The notes under the pieces were generated by a model that saw only the letters and a list, made by a program, of their open reading frames with translations, was not told the origin of the DNA and searched no databases. This document shows, one piece after another, positions 25,173 through 34,455 of a stretch of DNA of 39,017 nucleotides (positions within the stretch are counted from its first letter, which is position 1; the number at the start of each line of letters is the position of its first letter). The DNA lies in assembly GCA_900769555.1 (NCBI GenBank), contig CAAGHA010000184.1, positions 1 to 39,017 on the forward strand, written 5' to 3'. A program made the position numbers and the translations under genes. Origin of the DNA: Bacteroidales bacterium (GTDB lineage: Bacteria > Bacteroidota > Bacteroidia > Bacteroidales > Paludibacteraceae).

Positions 25173-25180
25173 CAAAGTTA
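25173..25180 (-). promoter_or_regulatory. -7 box of the tRNA-Gln promoter
   Basis: TAACTTTG on the minus strand fits TAnnTTTG, 16 bases upstream of the tRNA 5' end. The -33 position holds only TTTA. Confidence 0.65.
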
Positions 25181-25258
25181 ATAAAATAGTAAAAATAATA
25201 AACTATTTAAGTCTTTTTTTTCAAAAGAAATTCAAAATTCTCTATTCTTAAAGAAATA

Positions 25259-26293
25259 TTAAATTTTATTTTTTTTCCATTGTTTATCGCGAACTTGATA
25301 AATACGTTCAATAATATCAATGACTTTAAGTCCTTCTAAAACATTCGTAGTTATCTCGCCCCCCTTATTCAACTTTTCAACCACATTTTGAATTACATAA
25401 TGATGGTTTTGTGCAGAGCCTTTATAAGCACCATAATCATTTGGCGGATTACTTGGTGCTAAAACCGGCATTTCATACCCTTTAACATGACAATAGACAA
25501 CTTCATTCATATATTGTCCTGCCACCTTTATTGTACCATTTTCACCAACAATCGTGATACTACTCTCTAAATTTGTATCCCATACAGACGTAGAATAGTT
25601 TAAACTTCCCATCCCGCCATTAATAAAATCAAAAGTAACCACTCCACTATCCTCAAAATCTGTTAATTGGTGATGATTAAAATCATGAAAATTTCCTTGA
25701 ATATTTGTAATATCACCAAATAACCAATACATAATATCAATAAAATGAGAAAACTGAGTAAATAGGGTTCCTCCATCTAACTTTCCATCTCCATGCCAAT
25801 TACCTGATTTATAGTACCTTGAATCTCTATTCCAAAAACAATTGAGTTGCACCATATAAACATCACCCAACAATTTTTCATCTATCACCTGTTTCAACCA
25901 AACAGATGGCGGAGAATACCTATTTTGCATCACACAAAATACATGTTTAGAGACTTGTAACGATTTAAACACAATCTGTTCCGCATCAACTCGTCTTAAC
26001 GCTATAGGTTTTTCCAATACAACATGTAACCTATGATTTAAACACATCAATGCATATTCAGAATGAAAATAATTAGGAGTACAAATATTAACAACATCAA
26101 AATCCAAACCTGAGTTCAATAACTCTTCTATGTTGCGAAAATATGGAACCTCAATATCACTTAATCCCACCTCCTCTTTCGGTAATATATCACAAACAGC
26201 AACCAATTCAGCCCACTCATTACGACGAATCATCTCGGCATGTCTTTTCCCGATATGTCCCTGTCCTACTACTGCAAACCTAATCTTATTCAT
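25259..26293 (-). CDS. wbpB: Gfo/Idh/MocA-family UDP-sugar 3-dehydrogenase, WbpB/WlbA type
   Basis: 344 aa. An N-terminal Rossmann fold with VVGQGHIGKRHAEM (residues 8-21, GxGxxG) is followed by the family EKP motif (VVLEKPIA). GDGKLDGGTLFTQFSHFIDIMYWLFGD, with its GGG/GGT and H-x2-D type residues, matches WlbA/WbpB. These enzymes oxidise C3 of UDP-GlcNAcA, using 2-oxoglutarate to recycle NAD. The product feeds the WbpE-like aminotransferase and WbpD-like acetyltransferase encoded just upstream (7-base gap). The pathway makes UDP-2,3-diacetamido-uronic acids for O-antigen or capsule. WbpA (the 6-dehydrogenase) and WbpI (the epimerase) are not in the window. Confidence 0.85.
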   Translation of the reverse strand: MNKIRFAVVGQGHIGKRHAEMIRRNEWAELVAVCDILPKEEVGLSDIEVPYFRNIEELLNSGLDFDVVNICTPNYFHSEYALMCLNHRLHVVLEKPIALRRVDAEQIVFKSLQVSKHVFCVMQNRYSPPSVWLKQVIDEKLLGDVYMVQLNCFWNRDSRYYKSGNWHGDGKLDGGTLFTQFSHFIDIMYWLFGDITNIQGNFHDFNHHQLTDFEDSGVVTFDFINGGMGSLNYSTSVWDTNLESSITIVGENGTIKVAGQYMNEVVYCHVKGYEMPVLAPSNPPNDYGAYKGSAQNHHYVIQNVVEKLNKGGEITTNVLEGLKVIDIIERIYQVRDKQWKKNKI

Positions 26294-26300
26294 CTAAATA

Positions 26301-26873
26301 TTATTTGGATATTAAACAATTATTATTCAATTCATATAAATCACCACACTCATCGCATTGGCTATTAACACTTCCTTCTTCAAAGTTCAATCGACAACCA
26401 CAGCGACAAACCCAGCCTATCTGTCGTGCCGGATTTCCAACAACTAAAGCATAGGGGGGAATATCTTTAGTTACCACAGAGCCTGCACCAACCATTGCAT
26501 ACTCACCAATTGTATTTCCGCAAACAATAGTGGAATTAGCTCCTATCGAGGCTCCCTTTTTGATTATGGTTGGTAAAAAACTATCTTTACGAGATATAAA
26601 ACTTCTTGGATTAATTACATTTGTAAAAACTACTGAAGGTCCTAAAAATACATCATCTTCACAATTTACACCGGTATAGACTGATACGTTATTCTGAACT
26701 TTAACGTTATTTCCTAAGGATACATTAGGTGAAATAACAACATTTTGACCAATATTACATTGTTTTCCTATTTTAGAAAACGACATGATATGGGAAAAAT
26801 GCCAAATTTTTGTCCCCTCTCCAATGAGAGCACCTTCATCTACAATCGCTGTTTTATGCAAAAAATAATTCAT
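26301..26873 (-). CDS. wbpD: Left-handed beta-helix N-acetyltransferase, WbpD/WlbB type, with zinc-ribbon-like tail
   Basis: 190 aa. Hexapeptide repeats run from about residue 8 to 150 (GALIGEGTKIWHFSHI, GQNVVISPNVSLGNNVKVQNNVSVY, ANSTIVCGNTIGEYAMVGAGSVVTKDIPPYALVVGNPARQIG). This matches WlbB/WbpD, which acetylates the 3-amino group of the UDP-sugar made by WbpE. The last 35 residues carry CRCGCRL and CDECGDL, two CxC/CxxC pairs that look like a small zinc ribbon; such tails occur in some relatives. The start codon overlaps the end of the aminotransferase gene by one base. Confidence 0.85.
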   Translation of the reverse strand: MNYFLHKTAIVDEGALIGEGTKIWHFSHIMSFSKIGKQCNIGQNVVISPNVSLGNNVKVQNNVSVYTGVNCEDDVFLGPSVVFTNVINPRSFISRKDSFLPTIIKKGASIGANSTIVCGNTIGEYAMVGAGSVVTKDIPPYALVVGNPARQIGWVCRCGCRLNFEEGSVNSQCDECGDLYELNNNCLISK

Positions 26874-28009
26874 CAGGATTTAACTATTTGAGAAGGAAAT
26901 GATTTAATTTTTTCTATAATATAGTCTAACTGTTCTTTATCTAATTCTGTATGCATTGGTAAAGAAAGAACTTTTTCTGCCAAAAATTCAGAAACAGGCA
27001 ACACTTTTACAGGATCTGTTCTGTACGCCTCTTGTAGATGCAATGGTTTCGGATAATAAACCATTGTTGGTACACCATTTTCTCTTAAATAGAGTTGTAA
27101 ATCATCACGACTATATTTATCTACAACGAGAGTAAATTGATGATAAGAATGAGTTGTATTCTCTCCTACCACAGGAAGTCTCAACCATTCTACTGTTTTT
27201 AAATGTTCTCTATAATAGTCACTCGCTACTAATCGAGCTGCTAAATAGGAGTCAAAACGACTTAATTTAACATCTAAAACAGCTGCTTGCAAAGTATCTA
27301 GTCTGGAATTAACTCCTACTCTCTCATATTGATATCTAACCTGCATTCCATGATTGGCAATGCTCTGCATTTTTAATGCAAATTCATCATTATTGGTAAA
27401 TATAGCTCCTCCATCTCCATAACATCCTAAGTTTTTTGAGGGAAAAAAAGAGGTACAACCAATATCACCTATGCAACCGGAGTGAACTTTATTGCCATTA
27501 GGGAAAGTATAATATGCCCCAACGGACTGACACGCATCTTCTACAACATACAAATTATGTTCTTTCGCTATCTGCATAATATTCTGCATATCAGCATTTT
27601 GTCCAAATAAATGAACCGGAATAATTACTTTTGTATTCGGTGTAATTGCATTTTCTATTTCAGATACAGATATGCAATAGGTATCCGGATCGACATCAAC
27701 TAAAACCAAATTTAATCCTAACATCGAAACCACCTCTGCCGTAGATACAAAAGTAAATGAAGGAGCTATCACCTCATCTCCGGGTTTTAAATCCAACACC
27801 ATCAATGAAATCATCAAAGCATCTGTTCCGTTGGCAACCGGAATTACATGCTTTACCTGCAAATAATCCGCAAAGTGCTGCCTGAAAACATCTACTTTGC
27901 CTCCCTTGACAAATACAGCCGAGTCAAGAACTTCTTGAATTGCTGCATCTACTTCGCTTTTTATATTTAGGTACTGACTTTTTAAGTCAACCATTTCAAT
28001 CTTCTTCAT
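26873..28009 (-). CDS. wbpE: DegT/DnrJ/EryC1-family PLP aminotransferase, WbpE type
   Basis: 378 aa from the ATG at 28009. It transfers an amino group from glutamate to the 3-keto UDP-sugar made by WbpB. Fold type I PLP features: GTDALMISLM (phosphate-binding turn), VEDACQSVGA with the PLP-contacting Asp, and FFPSKNLGCYGDGG with the Schiff-base Lys192. RYQYERVGVNSRLDTLQAAVL is also typical of the family. A GTG six bases upstream (28015) overlaps the apparent -7 box; the internal Met at 27994 (MVDLKSQY) is another possible start. First gene of the wbpE-wbpD-wbpB unit. Confidence 0.88.
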   Translation of the reverse strand: MKKIEMVDLKSQYLNIKSEVDAAIQEVLDSAVFVKGGKVDVFRQHFADYLQVKHVIPVANGTDALMISLMVLDLKPGDEVIAPSFTFVSTAEVVSMLGLNLVLVDVDPDTYCISVSEIENAITPNTKVIIPVHLFGQNADMQNIMQIAKEHNLYVVEDACQSVGAYYTFPNGNKVHSGCIGDIGCTSFFPSKNLGCYGDGGAIFTNNDEFALKMQSIANHGMQVRYQYERVGVNSRLDTLQAAVLDVKLSRFDSYLAARLVASDYYREHLKTVEWLRLPVVGENTTHSYHQFTLVVDKYSRDDLQLYLRENGVPTMVYYPKPLHLQEAYRTDPVKVLPVSEFLAEKVLSLPMHTELDKEQLDYIIEKIKSFPSQIVKS

Positions 28010-28014
28010 AGCCA

Positions 28015-28022
28015 CAAATATA
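28015..28022 (-). promoter_or_regulatory. -7 box upstream of the wbpE-wbpD-wbpB operon
   Basis: TATATTTG on the minus strand is a full match to TAnnTTTG. It ends 6 bases before the ATG at 28009, so the transcript would be leaderless or would start at the internal Met at 27994. The -33 element is unclear. Confidence 0.5.
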
Positions 28023-28096
28023 CAAAGGTATTTTCAAGATAATTGTGAAAATCTTTATTTTTTTGTATGAAGTTGTTTAATATTTTATAATTGCGC

Positions 28097-29284
28097 TCAT
28101 CTATTTTCTAAAATCACGAAAGAGATTTTTTCGATTTGAATTAAATATTCGATCTCTAACACTTTGTCATAAAGTGAAATATAATCAATCATACTCTCTA
28201 AATAATCTAATGCCGACATAGCTCCAAATTGATAAGCTTTAGACTCTAATTCTAAAACGGAAAATGAAGAAATCGCATTTAGATATTCCGATAGGAGGTT
28301 TTGCATAACTAAAATTTGATCAAACTTCATAGAATACTCATTTTTCAATCTGTTCATCGCTTCTTCATATTTCAAATCTGCAACCTTTGCTTCGGCTTCT
28401 TGTGATTTAACCTTATTTTTATTAGACCATAACGGCAATGAAACTCCTAAAGCTCCTCCTCTCATTGCTTCTACATTAGAAATCTCAGACTGATAACCTG
28501 CACTAATCTGTGGCAACCATGAGAGACGAGCCAATTTTTCACTATTTTTACTTACTTCTTTGTTCTGCAAATAATAATGCATTTCCGGAATGTACACAAT
28601 AACAGAATCAAACCATTGAGCAAAATTATTCGGTAAACTTCTTAAATCATATTGCAGTAGCATAGTATCAAGTGAAATTCCTCCATTTGAATAGGTTAAC
28701 TGCCTAAATAAATTCTCTCGTTCTAGTTCTAAGAGTTTGATTTGAGTACTAAATTCGGCTATAGAAAATTGTATTTTATTAAAATCGAATCGACTTAACT
28801 CTCCTGATTCTAAACGTTTTTGATAAGAATCAAATAGTTGTTCCAAAAGATTAGCCGTTACATAACGTTTGTCAAGTTGTTTTGTAAGATATCGCCACTT
28901 AATAGCCTTTTGTGAGAACTCCTCAAATAGTTTTTGTCGTTCTACACTATAGAGTGCTTCGGAAGCAGAATTCACACTCCTCGCTAATCTTTTTTTTACA
29001 CCAAAAACAGTTGTCAAATCAAATTCTTGAGTAACACTCAACGTTCTCTTATCTGTCGGTGTTATTTCGTCTCCCCACATATAACCTAATCCCACTTGAG
29101 GATCAGATAAATTGATAGAACTCATATTATTCAATGAAGAGGAAACAAGTTCCTGTCGAAGAATATTCAACTGATAATTATTTGATTCGATAGATGAATA
29201 TAAATCTGTATAAGATTGGGCTTCAGTTTTAATAAAACTGAAAATCAGTAGCAAAACAAATAAACTATAACTTAGTTTTTTCAT
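28097..29284 (-). CDS. TolC/CzcC-family outer-membrane efflux protein
   Basis: 395 aa with a signal peptide (MKKLSYSLFVLLLIFSFIKTEAQ). The rest is long amphipathic helices with internal duplication, the TolC-fold pattern: SSLNNMSSINLSDPQVGLGY near the N-terminus, and in the second half SWLPQISAGYQSEISNVEAMRGGALGVSLPLW followed by a long Lys/Glu-rich coiled helix. It forms the outer-membrane channel of the tripartite efflux pump encoded directly upstream (22-base gap). Homologues are annotated CzcC or CusC. Confidence 0.87.
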   Translation of the reverse strand: MKKLSYSLFVLLLIFSFIKTEAQSYTDLYSSIESNNYQLNILRQELVSSSLNNMSSINLSDPQVGLGYMWGDEITPTDKRTLSVTQEFDLTTVFGVKKRLARSVNSASEALYSVERQKLFEEFSQKAIKWRYLTKQLDKRYVTANLLEQLFDSYQKRLESGELSRFDFNKIQFSIAEFSTQIKLLELERENLFRQLTYSNGGISLDTMLLQYDLRSLPNNFAQWFDSVIVYIPEMHYYLQNKEVSKNSEKLARLSWLPQISAGYQSEISNVEAMRGGALGVSLPLWSNKNKVKSQEAEAKVADLKYEEAMNRLKNEYSMKFDQILVMQNLLSEYLNAISSFSVLELESKAYQFGAMSALDYLESMIDYISLYDKVLEIEYLIQIEKISFVILENR

Positions 29285-29306
29285 CTTTTATAATGGTTTC
29301 TAAATT

Positions 29307-32300
29307 TTACTTTGAATTAGATTTTAAAAATTTATTGGTTACCCATAAGTATGAAATAGGAACAATAAATCCATTAAAAAAAGTAGATGTAAACAATCCT
29401 CCTAAAATCACTTTTGCCAAAGGACTTTGGATTTCATTACCCGGCAAGTCTCCATTAAAAACCAACGGTAAAAGAGCTAACCCGGAAGTCAATGCAGTCA
29501 TTAAAATAGGATTTAAACGATCTTTTGATCCTTGTATCACTACTTGCTCTAAAGGCATATTCGTCAGCCTCAACGTCTCATAACGATCTACTAACAGCAT
29601 ACCATTACGGGTTGCAATACCAAACAACGATATAAAACCAATAATAGCCGGAATATTCAAAACGCCACCTGTCATAAATATTGCAACAACGCCTCCTATC
29701 AATGCTAACGGCAAATTAAGTAGGACAACCATTGATAAATCGACACGAGAGAACTGACTATATAGCAGAATAAAAATAATCAAGATGGAAATGATTGATA
29801 TCAAAATGATTGTTTGAGATGCTCTCTCTTCACTTTCAAACTGTCCTCCATACTGCACATAATAACCTTCAGGCAAGTGAACCGATTCTTCAATTGTTTC
29901 TCTAATATCATTTACCACACCACTCAACCCCCTGTTTGCAACATTGGCAGAGACAACTACTTTTCGAGAAACAGACTCTCGTGTGATAGAGTTAGGACCC
30001 GACTTAGAGGTGATTGTTGCAATATTTGAGAAAGGAATCTTAGAACCACCTGCATCAACAAGCATATTTCCAATTACTTCGGCAGAAGATCGGTACGACT
30101 CATCAGCTCTTACTACCAAGTCAAACTTATTATTTCCTTCATAAACTTGAGAAACAACTTTACCTGCTAATAAAACCTCTACCATCTCCCTAAATTGAGG
30201 TAAAGTAATTCCATACCTTGCCAAAATATCACGTTTAGGCTCAATCTGAAGTTGCGGTCGTTCTACTTGTTGTTCAACACTCAAATCAGCAATTCCCTCA
30301 ACACCTTCAATTTTAGCTTTTATATCATTAGCAATTCGATACAATGTATTCAAATCATCACCGAAAATTTTTACCGCAATATTGGCTCTTGTTCCTGATA
30401 ACATAGCATCAATACGATGAGAAATAGGAGACCCCACCTCAATAGCCACTCCGGAAAGATGAGATAATTTATGTCTGACATCTGCTATTACCTCAGCCTT
30501 TGAACGATTTTCTAAACGATAAGGTACTTCTAATTCAGACATATTTATACCTAAAGCATGTTCATCTAATTCTGCCCGTCCAGTTTTCCTCCCAACGCAG
30601 GTAACTTCCGGAATTTGCATTAACAACTCCTCGGCTTGACGGCCAATTTTATCTGATTCTTCTAATGAAATTCCTGGTTTAACACCTAAATTAACAGTAA
30701 ATGAACCTTCATTAAATGGTGGTAAGAAGTCTCTATCAAAGGTTAATAAAAAGAATAGTGCCAGAAAGAATGTAGTTACAACTACTCCAAATGTCACTTT
30801 AGCATGACTTAGAGTCCACTCCAACATCTTTTGATAACTATCTTTCAACTTAACTAACCATTGGGGATTACGCACCGTTGTGAAATCCATAGACAATAAG
30901 TAACTGCAAAGAACCGGAGTTAATGTTAAAGCTATAAGTGTTGAAGCTAATAGAGAAATAACAAAAGAAATGCCTAATGGAACAAGCATTCGTCCCTCCA
31001 TACCTGATAAAAAGAATAGAGGTAAAAAACTCGCAACAATGATCAGAGTCGAATTTAATATCGGTTTCCTCACCTCTCTTGATGCATCAAACACAATCTT
31101 TAAAACCGATAATTGTTCCGATTTTGGTTTAAGACTATTGTCTTTAAGACGTTTGAAAATATTTTCGACATCCACAATCGCATCATCAACCAATGCTCCT
31201 ACTGCGATTGCAATACCTCCTAAACTCATTGTATTTATAGTCAATCCCATCCATTTCATAATCAAAATGGCAACAAGAACCGAGATTGGTATTGTAATCA
31301 CTGAAATAATTGTGGCTCTAGTATTCATCAAAAATAGAACCAAAATTAAAACCACAAAAAATGCACCTTCCAACAACGAGTTTTTTACATTGTTTACGGA
31401 GTTTTCGATAAAATCTGATTGCCTGAATATATCTGTAGCCACATTAACATCCGAAGGGAATTGTGTTTGAACCGACTGTAGCAATTTGTCAATCTCTTCT
31501 GTTACTTGAATGGCATTTGAATTGGGTTGTCTGGTTACGGTCAATAAAACGGCATCATGGGACGAATAGGATGCAACGCCTGTTTTAGGGAACTTATCTC
31601 CTATTTTGATTTCGGCAATATCTTCCAATAATAACGGTGAAGAATTTACCATCTTTACTAGGTTTTTCCCAATAGCATCAATATCATTTGTTGAAACAAT
31701 TCCTCGTATAATGTATTCATTCCCATACTCATACAAAATACCTCCGGATGCATTTAAATTCATCTGCTCAACAGATGCCAATACTTCATCTAACCTAACT
31801 CCATACCTACTCATTCGTCCTAAGTGTAAAAGAATCTGATACTCCTTCACCTCACCACCAATAACAGCTACTTGAGAAACTCCATCTAAAGCCAATATCC
31901 GCGGACGAATCTCCCAGTCGGCTATGGTGCGTAACTCTCTTAAAGATGTAGAATCTGAGGTAAGTCCGATAATCATCATCTCACCTAAAATTGAGGATTG
32001 AGGTGCCAAGACCGGAACTCCGACATTATCCGGCAATTCATTACTCACTACTTGCAACTTTTCAGTTACAATTTGACGGGCAATATTTACATCCATTTCC
32101 CAATCAAATTCTACCCATACAACAGAAAAACCATTAGTAGATGAAGAACGAACTCGACGAACATTAGAAGCACCATTCATGGCTGTTTCAATCGGGAAAG
32201 TTACCAAACGCTCCACCTCTTCTGCAGCTAAATCATTCGATTCTGTCAAAATTACAACTGTAGGGGCATTTAAATCTGGGAAGACATCCACATCCATTTC

Positions 32301-32396
32301 CATCGTACTTTTAACTCCGTAAACAACCAAGAATAGAGAGGCAAACAGAATAAAAAGTCGATTATCTAAAGAAAATTTAATAATCTTATTCAACAT
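29307..32396 (-). CDS. CzcA/CusA-family heavy-metal RND efflux pump
   Basis: 1029 aa inner-membrane proton antiporter with the RND layout: TM1 (about 12-30), a large periplasmic porter domain, six helices including GGIAIAVGALVDDAIVDVENIFKRL (TM4, proton-relay acids), a second periplasmic domain, and a final helix bundle with GFISLFGIATRNGMLLVDRY. The start MLNKIIKFSLDNRLFIL is typical of HME-RND pumps. TM4 has VDDAIVDVEN rather than the classical DFG...DGA...EN pattern of Zn/Co/Cd pumps, so the metal specificity is open. It lies between the adaptor and outer-membrane genes. Confidence 0.92.
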   Translation of the reverse strand: MLNKIIKFSLDNRLFILFASLFLVVYGVKSTMEMDVDVFPDLNAPTVVILTESNDLAAEEVERLVTFPIETAMNGASNVRRVRSSSTNGFSVVWVEFDWEMDVNIARQIVTEKLQVVSNELPDNVGVPVLAPQSSILGEMMIIGLTSDSTSLRELRTIADWEIRPRILALDGVSQVAVIGGEVKEYQILLHLGRMSRYGVRLDEVLASVEQMNLNASGGILYEYGNEYIIRGIVSTNDIDAIGKNLVKMVNSSPLLLEDIAEIKIGDKFPKTGVASYSSHDAVLLTVTRQPNSNAIQVTEEIDKLLQSVQTQFPSDVNVATDIFRQSDFIENSVNNVKNSLLEGAFFVVLILVLFLMNTRATIISVITIPISVLVAILIMKWMGLTINTMSLGGIAIAVGALVDDAIVDVENIFKRLKDNSLKPKSEQLSVLKIVFDASREVRKPILNSTLIIVASFLPLFFLSGMEGRMLVPLGISFVISLLASTLIALTLTPVLCSYLLSMDFTTVRNPQWLVKLKDSYQKMLEWTLSHAKVTFGVVVTTFFLALFFLLTFDRDFLPPFNEGSFTVNLGVKPGISLEESDKIGRQAEELLMQIPEVTCVGRKTGRAELDEHALGINMSELEVPYRLENRSKAEVIADVRHKLSHLSGVAIEVGSPISHRIDAMLSGTRANIAVKIFGDDLNTLYRIANDIKAKIEGVEGIADLSVEQQVERPQLQIEPKRDILARYGITLPQFREMVEVLLAGKVVSQVYEGNNKFDLVVRADESYRSSAEVIGNMLVDAGGSKIPFSNIATITSKSGPNSITRESVSRKVVVSANVANRGLSGVVNDIRETIEESVHLPEGYYVQYGGQFESEERASQTIILISIISILIIFILLYSQFSRVDLSMVVLLNLPLALIGGVVAIFMTGGVLNIPAIIGFISLFGIATRNGMLLVDRYETLRLTNMPLEQVVIQGSKDRLNPILMTALTSGLALLPLVFNGDLPGNEIQSPLAKVILGGLFTSTFFNGFIVPISYLWVTNKFLKSNSK

Positions 32397-32412
32397 AATT
32401 CATCCTCCTTTT

Positions 32413-33558
32413 CTAGTGATTATGGTTGTGTCCTTCTGGTATAATAGATGATGCTTCTGCAATCTTAATGTGTCGTGCTCCATTTGTAACAACCATCTCT
32501 CCTACAGATAAACCGGAATGTACAACAACTCTATCACCATCATTTTGACCCAACTTTACTTCTCTTTTTTGATAATGCTCAGGTTGCGTCTGAACATAAA
32601 CAAAATAGAGTCCTTGTTCCTCTAACAAAGATGAGATAGGAAGCGTCATTACATTATTTTCTGCACGTGTTAACAAATATACATCGGCAAAACTTCCCGG
32701 TAAGACATCACAAACGTTATCAAATTCAAAGATCACAGGCAGCATAAACGACCCCTTATTGGTGCTTTTACCATAAGAGAGTAATCGTCCGGATAATTCA
32801 GACAACTTATACAACGTATCTTCGTATGCGATTTTAAAATTGGCACTTTTAATTTTAGGCAACTCCTTTGCATATTTCTCAGGCACTTCAACATACAATT
32901 GAACTCGCTTATTTTGCGTTATAATAGCAATAGGATCCCCAACGGAAACAAACTCGCCTTGCTTTACTAAAAGCGATTTCAGATAACCGGAGATGGAACT
33001 TGAAACATTAACTCCATACTCGGAAGAGTTTTCAAAATAGGCATCGTAAGCGCTTTTGGCATGTAAATATTCTAATTTAGCCTTATCAAAATGTTTTTGT
33101 GATATGATATTATCTTTCATCAATTCAGAAGCTCTCTCATACTCCTTTTTAGCAGCTTCATATACCGCTGAAAGCCTTACTCCAATATCTCCATCTTGCA
33201 ACTTTTTTGAAGAAATAGACATCATTGTCTCACCCTTACTTAGAGACATACCTTCAGTCAATTTTTTTCCTCTAAACGTTACAACACCACTGACGGGAGA
33301 AACAACTGTTTGCTCACCTTCTCTTGTTGACTGAACTTCTCCACTCACTTTTATAACATTGGAAAATGTACTTAATCGGACAGTATCTACTTGTAATCCT
33401 ATATGATGTGCTTGATGGTCAGAGAATATCACCAGCCCTTCGTATTCTTTATGTTCATCGTGATGGTGCTCAGAATCTGCATGATGATTAACCTCTTTAC
33501 AAGAAAATAGAAGCATTGTTGATACTATCAAACCAACACTAAAAATATATCGTTTCAT
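32413..33558 (-). CDS. RND efflux periplasmic adaptor lipoprotein, CzcB/CusB type, His-rich
   Basis: 381 aa. A signal sequence ending LLFSC gives a lipobox with Cys20, so the mature protein is lipid-anchored. Directly after it is a His-rich stretch (NHHADSEHHHDEHKEYEG) and the C-terminus ends GHNHNH, both likely to bind metal. The middle has the barrel-sandwich and alpha-hairpin region (VVSPVSGVVTFRGKKLTEGMSLSKGETM, then a helical hairpin near 125-175, then VSSSISGYLKSLLVKQGEFVSVGDPIAII). The adaptor links the RND pump to the outer-membrane channel; gene order adaptor-pump-channel, gap 16 bases. Confidence 0.9.
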   Translation of the reverse strand: MKRYIFSVGLIVSTMLLFSCKEVNHHADSEHHHDEHKEYEGLVIFSDHQAHHIGLQVDTVRLSTFSNVIKVSGEVQSTREGEQTVVSPVSGVVTFRGKKLTEGMSLSKGETMMSISSKKLQDGDIGVRLSAVYEAAKKEYERASELMKDNIISQKHFDKAKLEYLHAKSAYDAYFENSSEYGVNVSSSISGYLKSLLVKQGEFVSVGDPIAIITQNKRVQLYVEVPEKYAKELPKIKSANFKIAYEDTLYKLSELSGRLLSYGKSTNKGSFMLPVIFEFDNVCDVLPGSFADVYLLTRAENNVMTLPISSLLEEQGLYFVYVQTQPEHYQKREVKLGQNDGDRVVVHSGLSVGEMVVTNGARHIKIAEASSIIPEGHNHNH

Positions 33559-33704
33559 TATGATTAGACTTTAATTCTCAATTTTATAGCCACATGGGCA
33601 AAACACTATTTTAATCTAATAAATTGCATTCTATAGCCTAGAATTGGGCAATAATTCTACTATTATCTGGTATCAGCTATAGTAAAAAAAAAACATTATT
33701 AAAA

Positions 33705-34100
33705 TCAACCTAAAGGTGGAGCCCTTAATCCTTGAGAATTAACAAATTCAGATTGATAAAAATTCAAACAACAAAAAGATGATTTAGGAGCCGACAAACA
33801 CTCCGCACATAAGCAATCGTCAACAACTTTTGAAGAGATACAAAAAGGACTTATACTTTTTAACGATTTTGAAGGTGTACGTAAAGAATAAAGAGAATGC
33901 TTCAAGGTTGCTAATGAACAAGCAAAACAATTTTCATGGCAAGATTCTTGAGAATGGAAATGATAAGGATTTACACAAAAAACACTCTCACTTCCCATAT
34001 TCTCCTTTTCTTGATGGTTATAAAAAAAACAACCTATGATTGTTCGAAAAGAAAATATAAGCAGTAAAACCAAACCCCAAAAAATTCTATCACCCTTCAT
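33705..34100 (-). CDS. Small Cys/His-rich membrane or exported protein heading the metal-efflux operon
   Basis: 131 aa from MKGDRIFWGLVLLLIFSFRTIIGCFF, one N-terminal hydrophobic segment (signal peptide or anchor). The rest is rich in Cys and His: FCVNPYHFHSQESCHENCFACS and DDCLCAECLSAPKSSFCCLN, and it ends GLRAPPLG. Small proteins of this type with a terminal R(A/G)PP motif sit in front of CzcBA-like operons in Bacteroidota; the function is not known to me, but metal binding or sensing in the periplasm is likely. An in-frame ATG at 34136 would read through the promoter, so 34100 is chosen. Confidence 0.7.
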   Translation of the reverse strand: MKGDRIFWGLVLLLIFSFRTIIGCFFYNHQEKENMGSESVFCVNPYHFHSQESCHENCFACSLATLKHSLYSLRTPSKSLKSISPFCISSKVVDDCLCAECLSAPKSSFCCLNFYQSEFVNSQGLRAPPLG

Positions 34101-34104
34101 ACTG

Positions 34105-34112
34105 CAAAGATA
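34105..34112 (-). promoter_or_regulatory. -7 box of the metal-efflux operon
   Basis: TATCTTTG on the minus strand matches TAnnTTTG. TTGG lies 20 bases upstream (34133-34136) as an approximate -33. It ends only four bases before the ATG at 34100, so the transcript would be nearly leaderless or the protein starts at a later Met. Confidence 0.6.
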
Positions 34113-34136
34113 AGAATATAATTGGATAAAAACCAA

Positions 34137-34455
34137 GTATAATTTAAATCTTTAACAATAGAAAAGTTTTATAAATTACGATTTTCATATTTCAGAGAGT
34201 ATATTTTAATAATCAAAAAAAACACCCTATATGAGACATTTACTATGGTCCTTCATATTATGCAATGCCAATCATAAAAAAAAGTTGTAAAATAATGTAA
34301 AATTAGCGAATACCCCCCCATAAAAGAAGAGCATAAGGCTATATGTTTACGATTTTCAATTAATTGGCGTTAAAATACATCAAGCGAATCCTTATTAAAT
34401 TCTACAAATCACTTCTAAAGAAAAGGGAAACATATTAAACACAAACCCAACACTA
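34137..34455. other. Intergenic region between truA and the metal-efflux operon
   Basis: About 320 bases of AT-rich DNA with no gene. A C7 run (near 34312-34319) is the only compositional oddity. A weak resemblance to the end of the palindromic element is seen near 34155-34200. No terminator is recognised for either flanking gene. Confidence 0.4.

Noticed and set aside
30970..31470. 166-aa plus-strand open frame
   Set aside because: Lies opposite the transmembrane part of the RND pump, which is unmistakable on the minus strand.
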